A DNA stretch of 31,306 bases from a virus. Below, piece after piece: positions 15,306-22,093 of the stretch. The stretch lies in IMG/VR virus record IMGVR_UViG_3300032215_000714, positions 1-31,306 of that record. One strand, given 5' to 3'. How positions within the stretch are numbered: position 1 is the first letter of the stretch; the number at the start of each line of letters is the position of its first letter. The position numbers and the translations under genes are program-made. The notes under the pieces were generated by a model that searched no databases, had not been told where the DNA came from, and saw only the letters and a program-made list of their open reading frames with translations.

Positions 15306-15788
15306 ATGATCCGACGCGAAAATAACCTGACGGCTTGGACCGTCCTTGCAGTGACCGGGACCGCCCAGGCGTTTTCGGGTCTCGGCGCATCCTTGCCTAT
15401 GATTAGGGCCGAAGCCCAGGACCCGGCTGGATGCGAGCGGATGCGGGCCGGGTACCGGCCGGCGGCCGCGTTGGCATTTGGCGCGGCTGGCGCCCTGTCA
15501 TACCTGTCCGGTTCGTGGGTACCGCTTCTCGCCAGTGTCGCGACTGGATACGCGTTCATGACTGTTTCGGAGCGTGCGATGCCGAGCCACATGCAACGCG
15601 AGCCGGTGATTACGTTATTGGGTGGCCGAAGCCTGACATCGGACATTGCTGACCTTGGGTTAACCCGGCCCTATCAAGCGGCACCGACTCCGACGCTCGA
15701 AGCCGCGCCACGGTACGCGTCTCCCAAACCCGTCGGCGGTGGTACGTCAATCCAGTTTTCCGGTAGCGGCCAGATGCAGGTGTTTTGA
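15306..15788 (+). CDS. Multi-pass membrane protein after the ATPase
   Basis: 160 residues from ATG 15306, with GAAGG about 10 bases upstream. Three hydrophobic segments: about 10-30 (AWTVLAVTGTAQAFSGLGA), 50-68 (RPAAALAFGAAGALSYL) and 70-86 (GSWVPLLASVATGYAFM). The C-terminal 60 residues are soluble and Pro/Gly-rich. In internal-membrane phages, small membrane proteins next to the ATPase gene help form the packaging vertex; that would fit but is only inference. Its stop overlaps the next ATG (TGATG). Confidence 0.7.
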   Translation: MIRRENNLTAWTVLAVTGTAQAFSGLGASLPMIRAEAQDPAGCERMRAGYRPAAALAFGAAGALSYLSGSWVPLLASVATGYAFMTVSERAMPSHMQREPVITLLGGRSLTSDIADLGLTRPYQAAPTPTLEAAPRYASPKPVGGGTSIQFSGSGQMQVF

Positions 15789-16585
15789 TGGATAACAAAC
15801 TAGTCGCACTAGCGGCTCTCGGAGGAGCCTACTGGTGGATGACACGCAAACGACGCAACCCGCGCCCAATGCGACGTAATCCGGTGGACAAGGACGAGGT
15901 ATCGTACCTGCGCCAAAGCCTAGCCAGCCACATTAAATTGATGGAACGGGCAAGGAAAGAAAATAATGTAACTCAACTCCATTTTCTTGAGTCTTGGAAA
16001 CCATACTGGGAGGCTCAACTAGCACAAGCGTTGCAACGTAATCCGGTCGTTCGCGCCAAAAACCTGGACAAGGCGGAAGAGAAGGTTCGCAAGCTGGCCG
16101 ACGCTGCGCGTGGCTCGATGGCATCCCCGCAATCGAAAGCGGCGTACCGTCGGGCGCTCGACGAGCTGATGCAAACAAGGATCGACGCCGGCACACAAGG
16201 GACGCTGTTTGATATCGCGCCGCGACAAACGACCCAGCGCGGTTTGCCGGGACTGTTTGACAACCCGATGACCGCAGACCCAGAGCGCCAGTACCGTGAC
16301 GCGGCGCGGTACAGCAGTCCGAAGGAATTACTGACCGGAAGCCTTGACGAGGAGTCACGGTTAAAGCTGTATGCATCCGCACCGCCCGAAGTATCGGAAA
16401 AACTGATGCAGGTGCATGCAATCAGCAAGAGACGGTACCAATTGCAGGCCGAGTTTGAGCGCATACGAGGTGATCCACGACGCCAGGCGGCCGTCAAACG
16501 AGACATACAGGCGCTCAATAAAGAGGCTAAGAAGTACCCGCGCCTCGAAGACCTCTACCAGCAATGGGACGTATTGACACGGTGA
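15788..16585 (+). CDS. GGAYWW-anchor RNP-box protein with helical domain
   Basis: 265 residues from ATG 15788 (TGATG overlap). Residues 5-18 are a membrane helix (LVALAALGGAYWWM), followed by TRKRRNPRPMRRNP, so there are two RRNP boxes (22-25 and 29-32); a third RNP occurs at 84-86 (ALQRNPVVR). The rest is charged helix with likely coiled coil (40-135 and 175-265). At 137-141 the sequence QGTLF fits the pentapeptide consensus for binding a bacterial beta clamp, and QRGLPGLF follows at 150-157. The clamp-like protein is encoded two genes downstream. The anchor is almost the same as those at 19972 and 20244. Function unknown. Confidence 0.78.
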   Translation: MDNKLVALAALGGAYWWMTRKRRNPRPMRRNPVDKDEVSYLRQSLASHIKLMERARKENNVTQLHFLESWKPYWEAQLAQALQRNPVVRAKNLDKAEEKVRKLADAARGSMASPQSKAAYRRALDELMQTRIDAGTQGTLFDIAPRQTTQRGLPGLFDNPMTADPERQYRDAARYSSPKELLTGSLDEESRLKLYASAPPEVSEKLMQVHAISKRRYQLQAEFERIRGDPRRQAAVKRDIQALNKEAKKYPRLEDLYQQWDVLTR

Positions 16586-17631
16586 ACCCTTTCGGACTGG
16601 CCGTCCTGGGCGGTGCGTTGTGGTGGTTGTCCCGTTTGAACCGTAATCCCTACGGTGACGACGGCGGGTACATCGGTGGTATCGACGGCAAAAGCAGCGC
16701 GGTGATGCGCAGACTTGCAAACATGGCCGGGTACACACGTTCGGTGCAGGCGTCGATCAGACGCGAGGCGAAAGCCAAGGCGGACGCAGCCGCCCGTGAA
16801 ATTGATGAGCGGGAAAACTATCAGCCTGTTGGCCTAGAACCAATTGAATGGAAGCCGAACGACTTCATGATGGTGCCGGCCGGCGGGAACAAGTTTCGGC
16901 GCATACCGCTACGCGGGTCTGAGACTCCCCAGGACGACGGACGTGAACGGTACGGCCTTGGAGACGGCCGGTATCAGGACGCACGCACGCGAGACTATCA
17001 GCGCGATGTGGCGGTGACGCGTACCGAAGCGAACGCATTGCGGGCAAAGGAGCGTGAACTAAAAGCCGCCGCCCGGGGCATCGGCCAGGACTCGCGCCGT
17101 TTGTACCTCGACAATTTGGAATACACCGTGAAGGAACTGGGCGGCAACCGCGATAAAGTGGCAGCGTTCCTACCGCCCGACCGGCGCAAGTGGGTTGAAC
17201 AAACGATAGAGATTACTGGTGAGTACCTGGGCGATGATGCCGACGGGATGCCAGTATTCAGTGACAGCCGCATCAAACGGCAGAAACGCGCGGTAACTTA
17301 CGATCCTCGTACCGGGGTGCCGGTCGGGTTGCACACGGGGGTATGGGGCGCTGCGTTCGATAGATACCTCGACGCTCAACGATCACGGTGGGCGCGCGTC
17401 CTGCAAAACGATCCTAGCCGCAAAGATGAGGCCACATACTATCTGGACGTGATCAAACATCACGAAACCGTGAAACGTTCGGCACGCGCCGGGACAAGTG
17501 AGGAAGAAAAAATCCTTCGCGGAATTGTCAAACGTCGTGCCGACCTTGACGCCAAAGCGGCGAAACTTACATCCGAATTGCAAGCCGCTCGGAGACCGAG
17601 ACGCCAAGCGGCCAAGGAACGACGGAAATGA
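16582..17631 (+). CDS. Anchored RNP-box protein, charged helical, 349 residues
   Basis: GTG 16582 is preferred to ATG 16564: it forms a GTGA overlap with the previous stop and gives an N-terminus (MNPFGLAVLGGALWWLSRLNRNP) that lines up with the other anchors in this family. RNP box at 21-23. The body is rich in Arg/Lys/Glu/Ala helix: about 55-75, 150-200 and 270-349 are likely coiled coil, ending in a very basic tail (RRPRRQAAKERRK) that could bind DNA. A middle part (about 190-260) has a more globular look (DRRKWVEQTIEITGEYLGDD). Not recognised. Its stop overlaps the clamp-like gene (ATGA). Confidence 0.78.
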   Translation: MNPFGLAVLGGALWWLSRLNRNPYGDDGGYIGGIDGKSSAVMRRLANMAGYTRSVQASIRREAKAKADAAAREIDERENYQPVGLEPIEWKPNDFMMVPAGGNKFRRIPLRGSETPQDDGRERYGLGDGRYQDARTRDYQRDVAVTRTEANALRAKERELKAAARGIGQDSRRLYLDNLEYTVKELGGNRDKVAAFLPPDRRKWVEQTIEITGEYLGDDADGMPVFSDSRIKRQKRAVTYDPRTGVPVGLHTGVWGAAFDRYLDAQRSRWARVLQNDPSRKDEATYYLDVIKHHETVKRSARAGTSEEEKILRGIVKRRADLDAKAAKLTSELQAARRPRRQAAKERRK

Positions 17632-19634
17632 TTGCCGCGCCGGCACTCATACTTGCAGCGGCGTGGTACTGGCTATCGCGGCCGGGCCGTAATCCAAAGG
17701 GTGCTGGATTCAGGGACAAGTCTGGCAAGTTTCATCCCATTCGTAACTCCGAATACTACCAGCCGTCGCTACTCGACGAACCAGAAGAACCGCGACCCGC
17801 TGCACCTACCGGCCCCGCTGCACCTGCGCCGGCGAAGCCGCGTATTGTCGAGGGACCATCACCGATTGCCGTGGAACCGCCAAAGAGTGGCCCGGAACCG
17901 TCCGGCTTATATTGGCCGTTTGCAAAGTTTGACAGGGCACGGCAGGAATGGCGTTTGGTGTTCCCCAAGGCCGCACGCTTGCAATCCAGGATAGATTTGC
18001 TGAATGCGGTTGAGCAGGTGGAAAAGTTTCAAGCGCAAGTGGAGGAAGGCCAGGCCGACCTAAATCAAGATCAGTGGCGGGCATATACGCACCTTCGCAA
18101 ACTGTTTAGCAAAATGTCTGAGTTTATCTACGAGCGTGACAAGGCGCTGGAGATTCTGCGAGCAATCGACATTGACACCGAGGGCGACGATAAAGGCATG
18201 GGGCCGCGTGCGCAGCAAGCTATCTATGAGCGCACCCAAGAGATGAGTCGTATTGCGGCGCTGATCGGAGCGCCCGCCGGCACGGTGCCGATACGTAGCG
18301 ACATCACCAACGAAGAGCAAGAACGCGACTCGTGGCAGGTTTGGGGCGACAATCAAGCCACAACCATCCGAACGAAAAAGCGCCAACTTGACGACATGAT
18401 CAAGGAAAGGGTGCAGAGGCAGTTTATCGAGGCATCACGATTGCGTCAGGAACAGCAGAGGGCCGAGCTAGCCGCGATAAAAGCAGCGAACGAAGCACGC
18501 ATGCACGCACAGCGGGCGATGGCGGCCGAGTTGGGCCTCGATGAGCGTTTATCGGAGATTGCGGACGCCCTCCACCCAAGCCTTGACGCTGACGCCAAGA
18601 AACTATCTGCCGCGCTGCTAGCGGCTGATGCGGCTGGTGACGAAACCGCCGCCTACCATCTTATAAACACTGACGCGCTAAAACTGGTGAAACGATCAGT
18701 AGCGGCGTGGAAGAAGGACGGGATCACTGATATGTCCCGCACCGGCCAAGCCGAGCTAGCGAAGGCAGTTGCCAAATTGGAAGTGTCTGCACAAGTCTCC
18801 CTGAGCGGTGCGGATTTTCTGGCCGCTGTAGATCGCGGCAGCCGAAACGGGCTTCAGGGTTTGAACTTCTACGCAACTGCGCGAGTGTTTACCGCCGGCA
18901 ACAAAATCAATGTCGAATCGACTGACGGTATCGCGTTGTCGCGTGGTAGCGCGATTGCCGCGATTATCCATGCGTTGGACGTGATCGTACCGGGCAAGCA
19001 GCTTGCCGTTGTCGCGCGTGCGATGGGTAAGGTTCCAGTCATCGGTTTGTCCGTCGCCAAAATCGGCACAAAGGACTCGCTGATTCTGACCGATTCCAAC
19101 GGACGCCGCGAGGTAATCACGGCGGAGGATATCGTTTTCCCATCCAAAGCACTCGATACCGTGATTAAACAATCGACGGACTGGCGTTCGTCGGTGGATA
19201 GCGACGCCCTTGGTAAAGCGATCAAAAAGTGGGCGCCCATTTTCAAGGATGCAGGACGCGATACCGCCGCGATTGCTTTAACTCCTACGAATGGTGGCGT
19301 GCGCGTGGTACCGCTCAAGAAGGTGCTGGTGCAGTCGGCAGTCTATGGCCGGTTTGGCACTCTGGAAACGCCGGCGCGATTTACTTTAGCGCCCGTGCGC
19401 GACCAGGCGGAGGTGTTTGCAGCCTCTACTACGGGTACCGGAAGCACGATGACTTTCAGCGTTGCTAGAGTGCTTGACGCGATAAAAGGGATTCGCGGGA
19501 AGCTGAAAATATCTGCCGGAAAAAGTAACGAGGCTCCCCTGAAGTTTGAAAGTGTGGACGGCAATTCCGTTACGGTGCTGATGCCGATGTTCGGTACCCC
19601 GGACGACTATTACGAGCCTAAAGGATCAGGGTAA
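17628..19634 (+). CDS. Anchored stalk protein ending in a beta-clamp-like module
   Basis: 668 residues. Order: membrane helix (3-17, AAPALILAAAWYWLS), GRNP box (20-23), Pro-rich linker, long helical region (about 100-370), then two domains (about 385-515 and 520-660) that follow domains II and III of the DNA polymerase III beta subunit (DnaN). Landmarks in the right order: SLSGADFLAAV, VESTDGIALSRG (family: ATDGHRLA), DVIVPGKQL (family: VIVPRK), EDIVFP before a helix, DALGKAIKKWAPI, TFSVARVLDAIKGI, and VTVLMPM close to the C-terminus (family: VVMPM). A domain I is not seen. A clamp holds a polymerase on DNA; with two domains it might form a trimer as PCNA does. Why it is tied to a membrane anchor in a structural operon is unknown. 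Confidence 0.72.
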   Translation: MIAAPALILAAAWYWLSRPGRNPKGAGFRDKSGKFHPIRNSEYYQPSLLDEPEEPRPAAPTGPAAPAPAKPRIVEGPSPIAVEPPKSGPEPSGLYWPFAKFDRARQEWRLVFPKAARLQSRIDLLNAVEQVEKFQAQVEEGQADLNQDQWRAYTHLRKLFSKMSEFIYERDKALEILRAIDIDTEGDDKGMGPRAQQAIYERTQEMSRIAALIGAPAGTVPIRSDITNEEQERDSWQVWGDNQATTIRTKKRQLDDMIKERVQRQFIEASRLRQEQQRAELAAIKAANEARMHAQRAMAAELGLDERLSEIADALHPSLDADAKKLSAALLAADAAGDETAAYHLINTDALKLVKRSVAAWKKDGITDMSRTGQAELAKAVAKLEVSAQVSLSGADFLAAVDRGSRNGLQGLNFYATARVFTAGNKINVESTDGIALSRGSAIAAIIHALDVIVPGKQLAVVARAMGKVPVIGLSVAKIGTKDSLILTDSNGRREVITAEDIVFPSKALDTVIKQSTDWRSSVDSDALGKAIKKWAPIFKDAGRDTAAIALTPTNGGVRVVPLKKVLVQSAVYGRFGTLETPARFTLAPVRDQAEVFAASTTGTGSTMTFSVARVLDAIKGIRGKLKISAGKSNEAPLKFESVDGNSVTVLMPMFGTPDDYYEPKGSG

Positions 19635-19939
19635 TGGGACTACCCAAACGATCACGAGTAACCGGGCGGTTTCTGAAGAGCGCGCGGCCCAGGCGTAATC
19701 CCACGCCCTACGCTGAGATGCCCCCCCTGGAGCGCGAGAAGGACGACCTGCGGCTTTACAGACTTCGGCTGAAGGACGTTGAAGCCGAACGCAAAACCTT
19801 TACAGGTAAAAAAGCGCTAAGTTCCGAGGACAAATACCGGCGCGATCTTCTGGACTACGAGATCAAAGACTTAAAGGCCAAGATTGGACGAAGTGAGCGC
19901 AGAATTAAATCCTGGTTTTCTGGGGATGTGTGCGGCTGA
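19634..19939 (+). CDS. Basic RNP-box coiled-coil protein, 101 residues
   Basis: ATG 19634 in a TAATG overlap. N-terminus MGLPKRSRVTGRFLKSARPRRNP-type: the RRNP box is at 20-23, the same distance from the start as in the anchored proteins, but the membrane helix is replaced by a basic stretch. Residues 30-95 are one long charged helix (PLEREKDDLRLYRLRLKDVE, DLKAKIGRSERRIKSW), a likely coiled coil. Probably cytoplasmic or inside the particle, perhaps bound to DNA or to an anchored partner. Confidence 0.72.
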   Translation: MGLPKRSRVTGRFLKSARPRRNPTPYAEMPPLEREKDDLRLYRLRLKDVEAERKTFTGKKALSSEDKYRRDLLDYEIKDLKAKIGRSERRIKSWFSGDVCG

Positions 19940-19971
19940 TTGAAGATGAAAACCATTTGGAGGACACGACT

Positions 19972-20241
19972 ATGAACAGTCCGATTTTGGCAATTGCCCT
20001 GCTTGGGGGTGCGTACTGGTGGATGTCTCGCAAACGACGCAACCCAGCCGGATCACGCGGACCGACGAAAGCAACGCAGATCAAGCGGATCAAGCGCGAA
20101 CTAGACGGGTGGCGCGACAAGCTGATTAGCCAGGAGAGCTATTCACAGACGCACTACGGACACAAGGACGCAGGGAACTCATTCATCCATAAAACCATCG
20201 CTATGTATGAGCGACAATTAGCAGAACTGGAAGGACGCTAG
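19972..20241 (+). CDS. GGAYWW-anchor RNP-box protein, 89 residues
   Basis: ATG 19972 with GGAGG 8 bases upstream; the ATG at 19930 is inside the previous gene. Residues 4-18 (PILAIALLGGAYWWM) are a membrane helix, then SRKRRNP puts the box at 22-25. The remaining 60 residues are charged helix (TQIKRIKRELDGWRDKL, KTIAMYERQLAELEG). At DNA level the anchor shares 17 identical bases (CGCAAACGACGCAACCC) with the gene at 15788, so the two arose by duplication. Function unknown. Confidence 0.78.
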   Translation: MNSPILAIALLGGAYWWMSRKRRNPAGSRGPTKATQIKRIKRELDGWRDKLISQESYSQTHYGHKDAGNSFIHKTIAMYERQLAELEGR

Positions 20242-20243
20242 CA

Positions 20244-20603
20244 GTGGATAGCAAACTCCTCGCACTCGCAGCGGTGGGTGGCGCGTACTGGTACCTCAAG
20301 GGGCGCAAGCAACGCAATCCTAAGCCAATGAGGCGCCAGTACCCCGTTAGCAAGCGGGCGCCGACCTTGATGCAGGCCCGACTCTCTGAAGGTGCGAACC
20401 GCATCAAGGAAGACCGGGTACTGGCCGAATGGGAGCGGGCCGAACGCAATTACGGGTCATCATCACCACAGGCCCAGCGACTCCGGGACCGGTGGTACCA
20501 GCTACAAAAACTGGACTATGACAAAAACAGCGCCACCATCACCGCACATCAGGCGTATCGTAAGCGTTACGGCAAATACCCCCAGTCGATGCCCTACCCA
20601 TGA
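20244..20603 (+). CDS. GGAYWY-anchor RNP-box protein, 119 residues
   Basis: GTG 20244, two bases after the previous stop. Anchor at 5-19 (LLALAAVGGAYWYLK), then GRKQRNPKPMRRQYP: box at 24-26 followed by a second PMRR motif that matches the PMRRNP of the protein at 15788, with the second box changed to RQYP. The remaining 85 residues are helical and basic. Overlaps the next ATG (ATGA). Third copy of the anchor module with a different body. Confidence 0.77.
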   Translation: MDSKLLALAAVGGAYWYLKGRKQRNPKPMRRQYPVSKRAPTLMQARLSEGANRIKEDRVLAEWERAERNYGSSSPQAQRLRDRWYQLQKLDYDKNSATITAHQAYRKRYGKYPQSMPYP

Positions 20604-20845
20604 GTGATCAGAGTTCGGCGCTCAGCGAACTGGCAGGGTTTCGCACAACCCCCCAACCCGTCCTACTGGCCGGCGGCGCTTTCATCGCTTACATGGCCTA
20701 CGACAGCTATCGCGACTCGAAAAGCACGCGATTCACAAAGCTGGCACGGGCGGACGACCGGCGCGACGCGTACATGCTGGGAGCTGGAGCGATGTACGTC
20801 CTTGCCCTATGGGCGTACCGGGGGCAACAGGCTCGCCAGTCGTGA
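20600..20845 (+). CDS. Two-helix membrane protein, 81 residues
   Basis: ATG 20600 overlapping the previous stop (ATGA). Two membrane helices at about 19-36 (PQPVLLAGGAFIAYMAYD) and 57-75 (AYMLGAGAMYVLALWAYRG) with a charged 20-residue loop between them (YRDSKSTRFTKLARADDRRD). No RNP box. Small virion membrane protein or holin-like protein; context favours the former. Confidence 0.7.
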   Translation: MSDQSSALSELAGFRTTPQPVLLAGGAFIAYMAYDSYRDSKSTRFTKLARADDRRDAYMLGAGAMYVLALWAYRGQQARQS

Positions 20846-21162
20846 TAGCACCGCCCTGGTTACGACGTAATGCGGCGCGAGGATTGTCGTGGCTTGCGTC
20901 CGGGTACGGCGGGTCCGGTTTGCAACCGCAAACGATCAGGGAGGCGCACAGTATGGTGCAGGGCACGGTGACGCGCGAAAAAGCAGCGCGAATGGTTGCA
21001 TGGTTTGCCAGACACCGTATCGACCTTGACGCACCAGCAGCGCGAGCCGGGTCGCCTGGATACCCATCGCCGGGGGTGGTGGCTCATGCCCTCTGGGGAG
21101 GTGGGTCCCGGTCGAAGTCGGCGCAGGCTCAACGGTGGGCGTCGCAAGTATTAAAACGTTAA
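20842..21162 (+). CDS. Small phage-type conserved domain protein, 106 residues
   Basis: GTG 20842, in a GTGA overlap with the previous stop; an open frame back to 20809 has no site. The sequence has a dense, globular signature: PPWLRRNAARGLSW, SGLQPQTIREAHSMVQG, REKAARMVAWFARHRID, then PSPGVVAHALWGGG and QRWASQVLKR. I recall a domain of this type (N-x-x-RGL, ARxM-x-x-G-x-V/L-S/T, K-x-x-RM-x-x-WFxRH, G-x-VAxxLWGG, A-x-xWA) from many phage genomes, where its role is not established. No membrane helix or RNP box (RRNA in place of RRNP). Confidence 0.75.
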   Translation: MIAPPWLRRNAARGLSWLASGYGGSGLQPQTIREAHSMVQGTVTREKAARMVAWFARHRIDLDAPAARAGSPGYPSPGVVAHALWGGGSRSKSAQAQRWASQVLKR

Positions 21163-21174
21163 GGCTGTAAACAG

Positions 21175-21432
21175 ATGCACTACCCCGGATGTACACGAGC
21201 GCACAAACACGGAGCGGCCGGTAATTTTGTGGGTAGCCGACCCCGTCGCAACCCCTCAGATGCCGACATTGAGCGACTGATCGCCCATCACCGTCGTCTA
21301 TCTCGCGACGCCGAAGCAGCAGCCCAGCGACTGGTGGGAAAACCTGGCACGAGGGACCGCGTACACCGGCTCCTTCTCAAGGCGGCGGATCACAGCATCA
21401 AGGTGCAAAAACTAGCCCGGCAACTGGGATAG
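21175..21432 (+). CDS. Soluble RNP-box protein, 85 residues
   Basis: ATG 21175. RRNP box at residues 24-27 (SRPRRNPSDAD), preceded by a Cys/His-containing N-terminus (MHYPGCTRAHKHGAAGNF) with C6, H10 and H12, which might bind a metal ion, though too few ligands are present for a standard zinc finger. The rest is helical (DIERLIAHHRRLSRDAEAAA, RVHRLLLKAADHSIKV). No membrane helix. Unknown function. Confidence 0.72.
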   Translation: MHYPGCTRAHKHGAAGNFVGSRPRRNPSDADIERLIAHHRRLSRDAEAAAQRLVGKPGTRDRVHRLLLKAADHSIKVQKLARQLG

Positions 21433-21439
21433 GACGGTT

Positions 21440-22093
21440 GTGACCGTACCCCCTTCGAGTTTCCCCCTGCCCGAACGCCAACGGGTGACCGGACATTGGG
21501 ACCTGGCCCGAGCGGTGGATTTTCCCACGGCGCTCGGCACCCCCTGGCTTGCCGTGTTCGATGGCACAACCCGACCCTACTACAGCGCGACGGCGGGCAA
21601 TGCGCTGTACCTGCTATCGACGGATGGCACCACTACCGCGTATTACGGACACGGTCAGGCGGACCCTGACACGCGGGTGATCGGTACGGTTACGGCTGGG
21701 CAAACAATCGGGAACGTCGGCATGACCGGCCTAACCTCGGGTCCGCATCTGCATTTTGCGATCACAAACGACCGCGTTGTTACGTATCAAGGTGGAGGCA
21801 CAATCGACCCTGCGGATTATTTTTCCGGCGCGGTGAGCGCACCAGCCGCAGCCGAGACTGCCGCAGACGTGGCTGGAGTTTCTGCGGCCGCCCCTGATCC
21901 AATTCCGGCACCGGCCAGGACTCCGCCCAATTCCGCAGACGCGGCGCCAACAATCGCACCGGCACCGGCGACTGCATTAGAAAACGCCCTTTCGACGGTC
22001 ACGCAGACTCTGCCGGTACCGGTGCGTCCCTATGCTCCCCTGATCGGTTTGGGAGTGGCGGCGTTGGTGCTGGTGGCACTGTTGGATGAGTGA
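21440..22093 (+). CDS. Tail-anchored M23 peptidase
   Basis: 217 residues from GTG 21440. Residues 15-115 are an M23 (LytM/lysostaphin-type) zinc peptidase that cuts peptide cross-links in peptidoglycan. The set of likely zinc and catalytic residues is complete: H19 and D27 (HWDLARAVDF), H71 (YYGHG) and the HxH pair H103/H105 (GPHLHFAI). A Pro/Ala-rich linker leads to a C-terminal membrane helix (about 195-215, YAPLIGLGVAALVLVALLDE), the same topology as the transglycosylase at 5987. No signal peptide. It is most likely a particle-bound entry enzyme; a role in host lysis is less likely because the lysis-type genes are on the other strand. Confidence 0.87.
   Translation: MTVPPSSFPLPERQRVTGHWDLARAVDFPTALGTPWLAVFDGTTRPYYSATAGNALYLLSTDGTTTAYYGHGQADPDTRVIGTVTAGQTIGNVGMTGLTSGPHLHFAITNDRVVTYQGGGTIDPADYFSGAVSAPAAAETAADVAGVSAAAPDPIPAPARTPPNSADAAPTIAPAPATALENALSTVTQTLPVPVRPYAPLIGLGVAALVLVALLDE

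Noticed and set aside
14960-15646. 228-codon minus-strand frame opposite the packaging ATPase
   Set aside because: Opposite strand of a gene with Walker motifs, no ribosome site, unusual composition.
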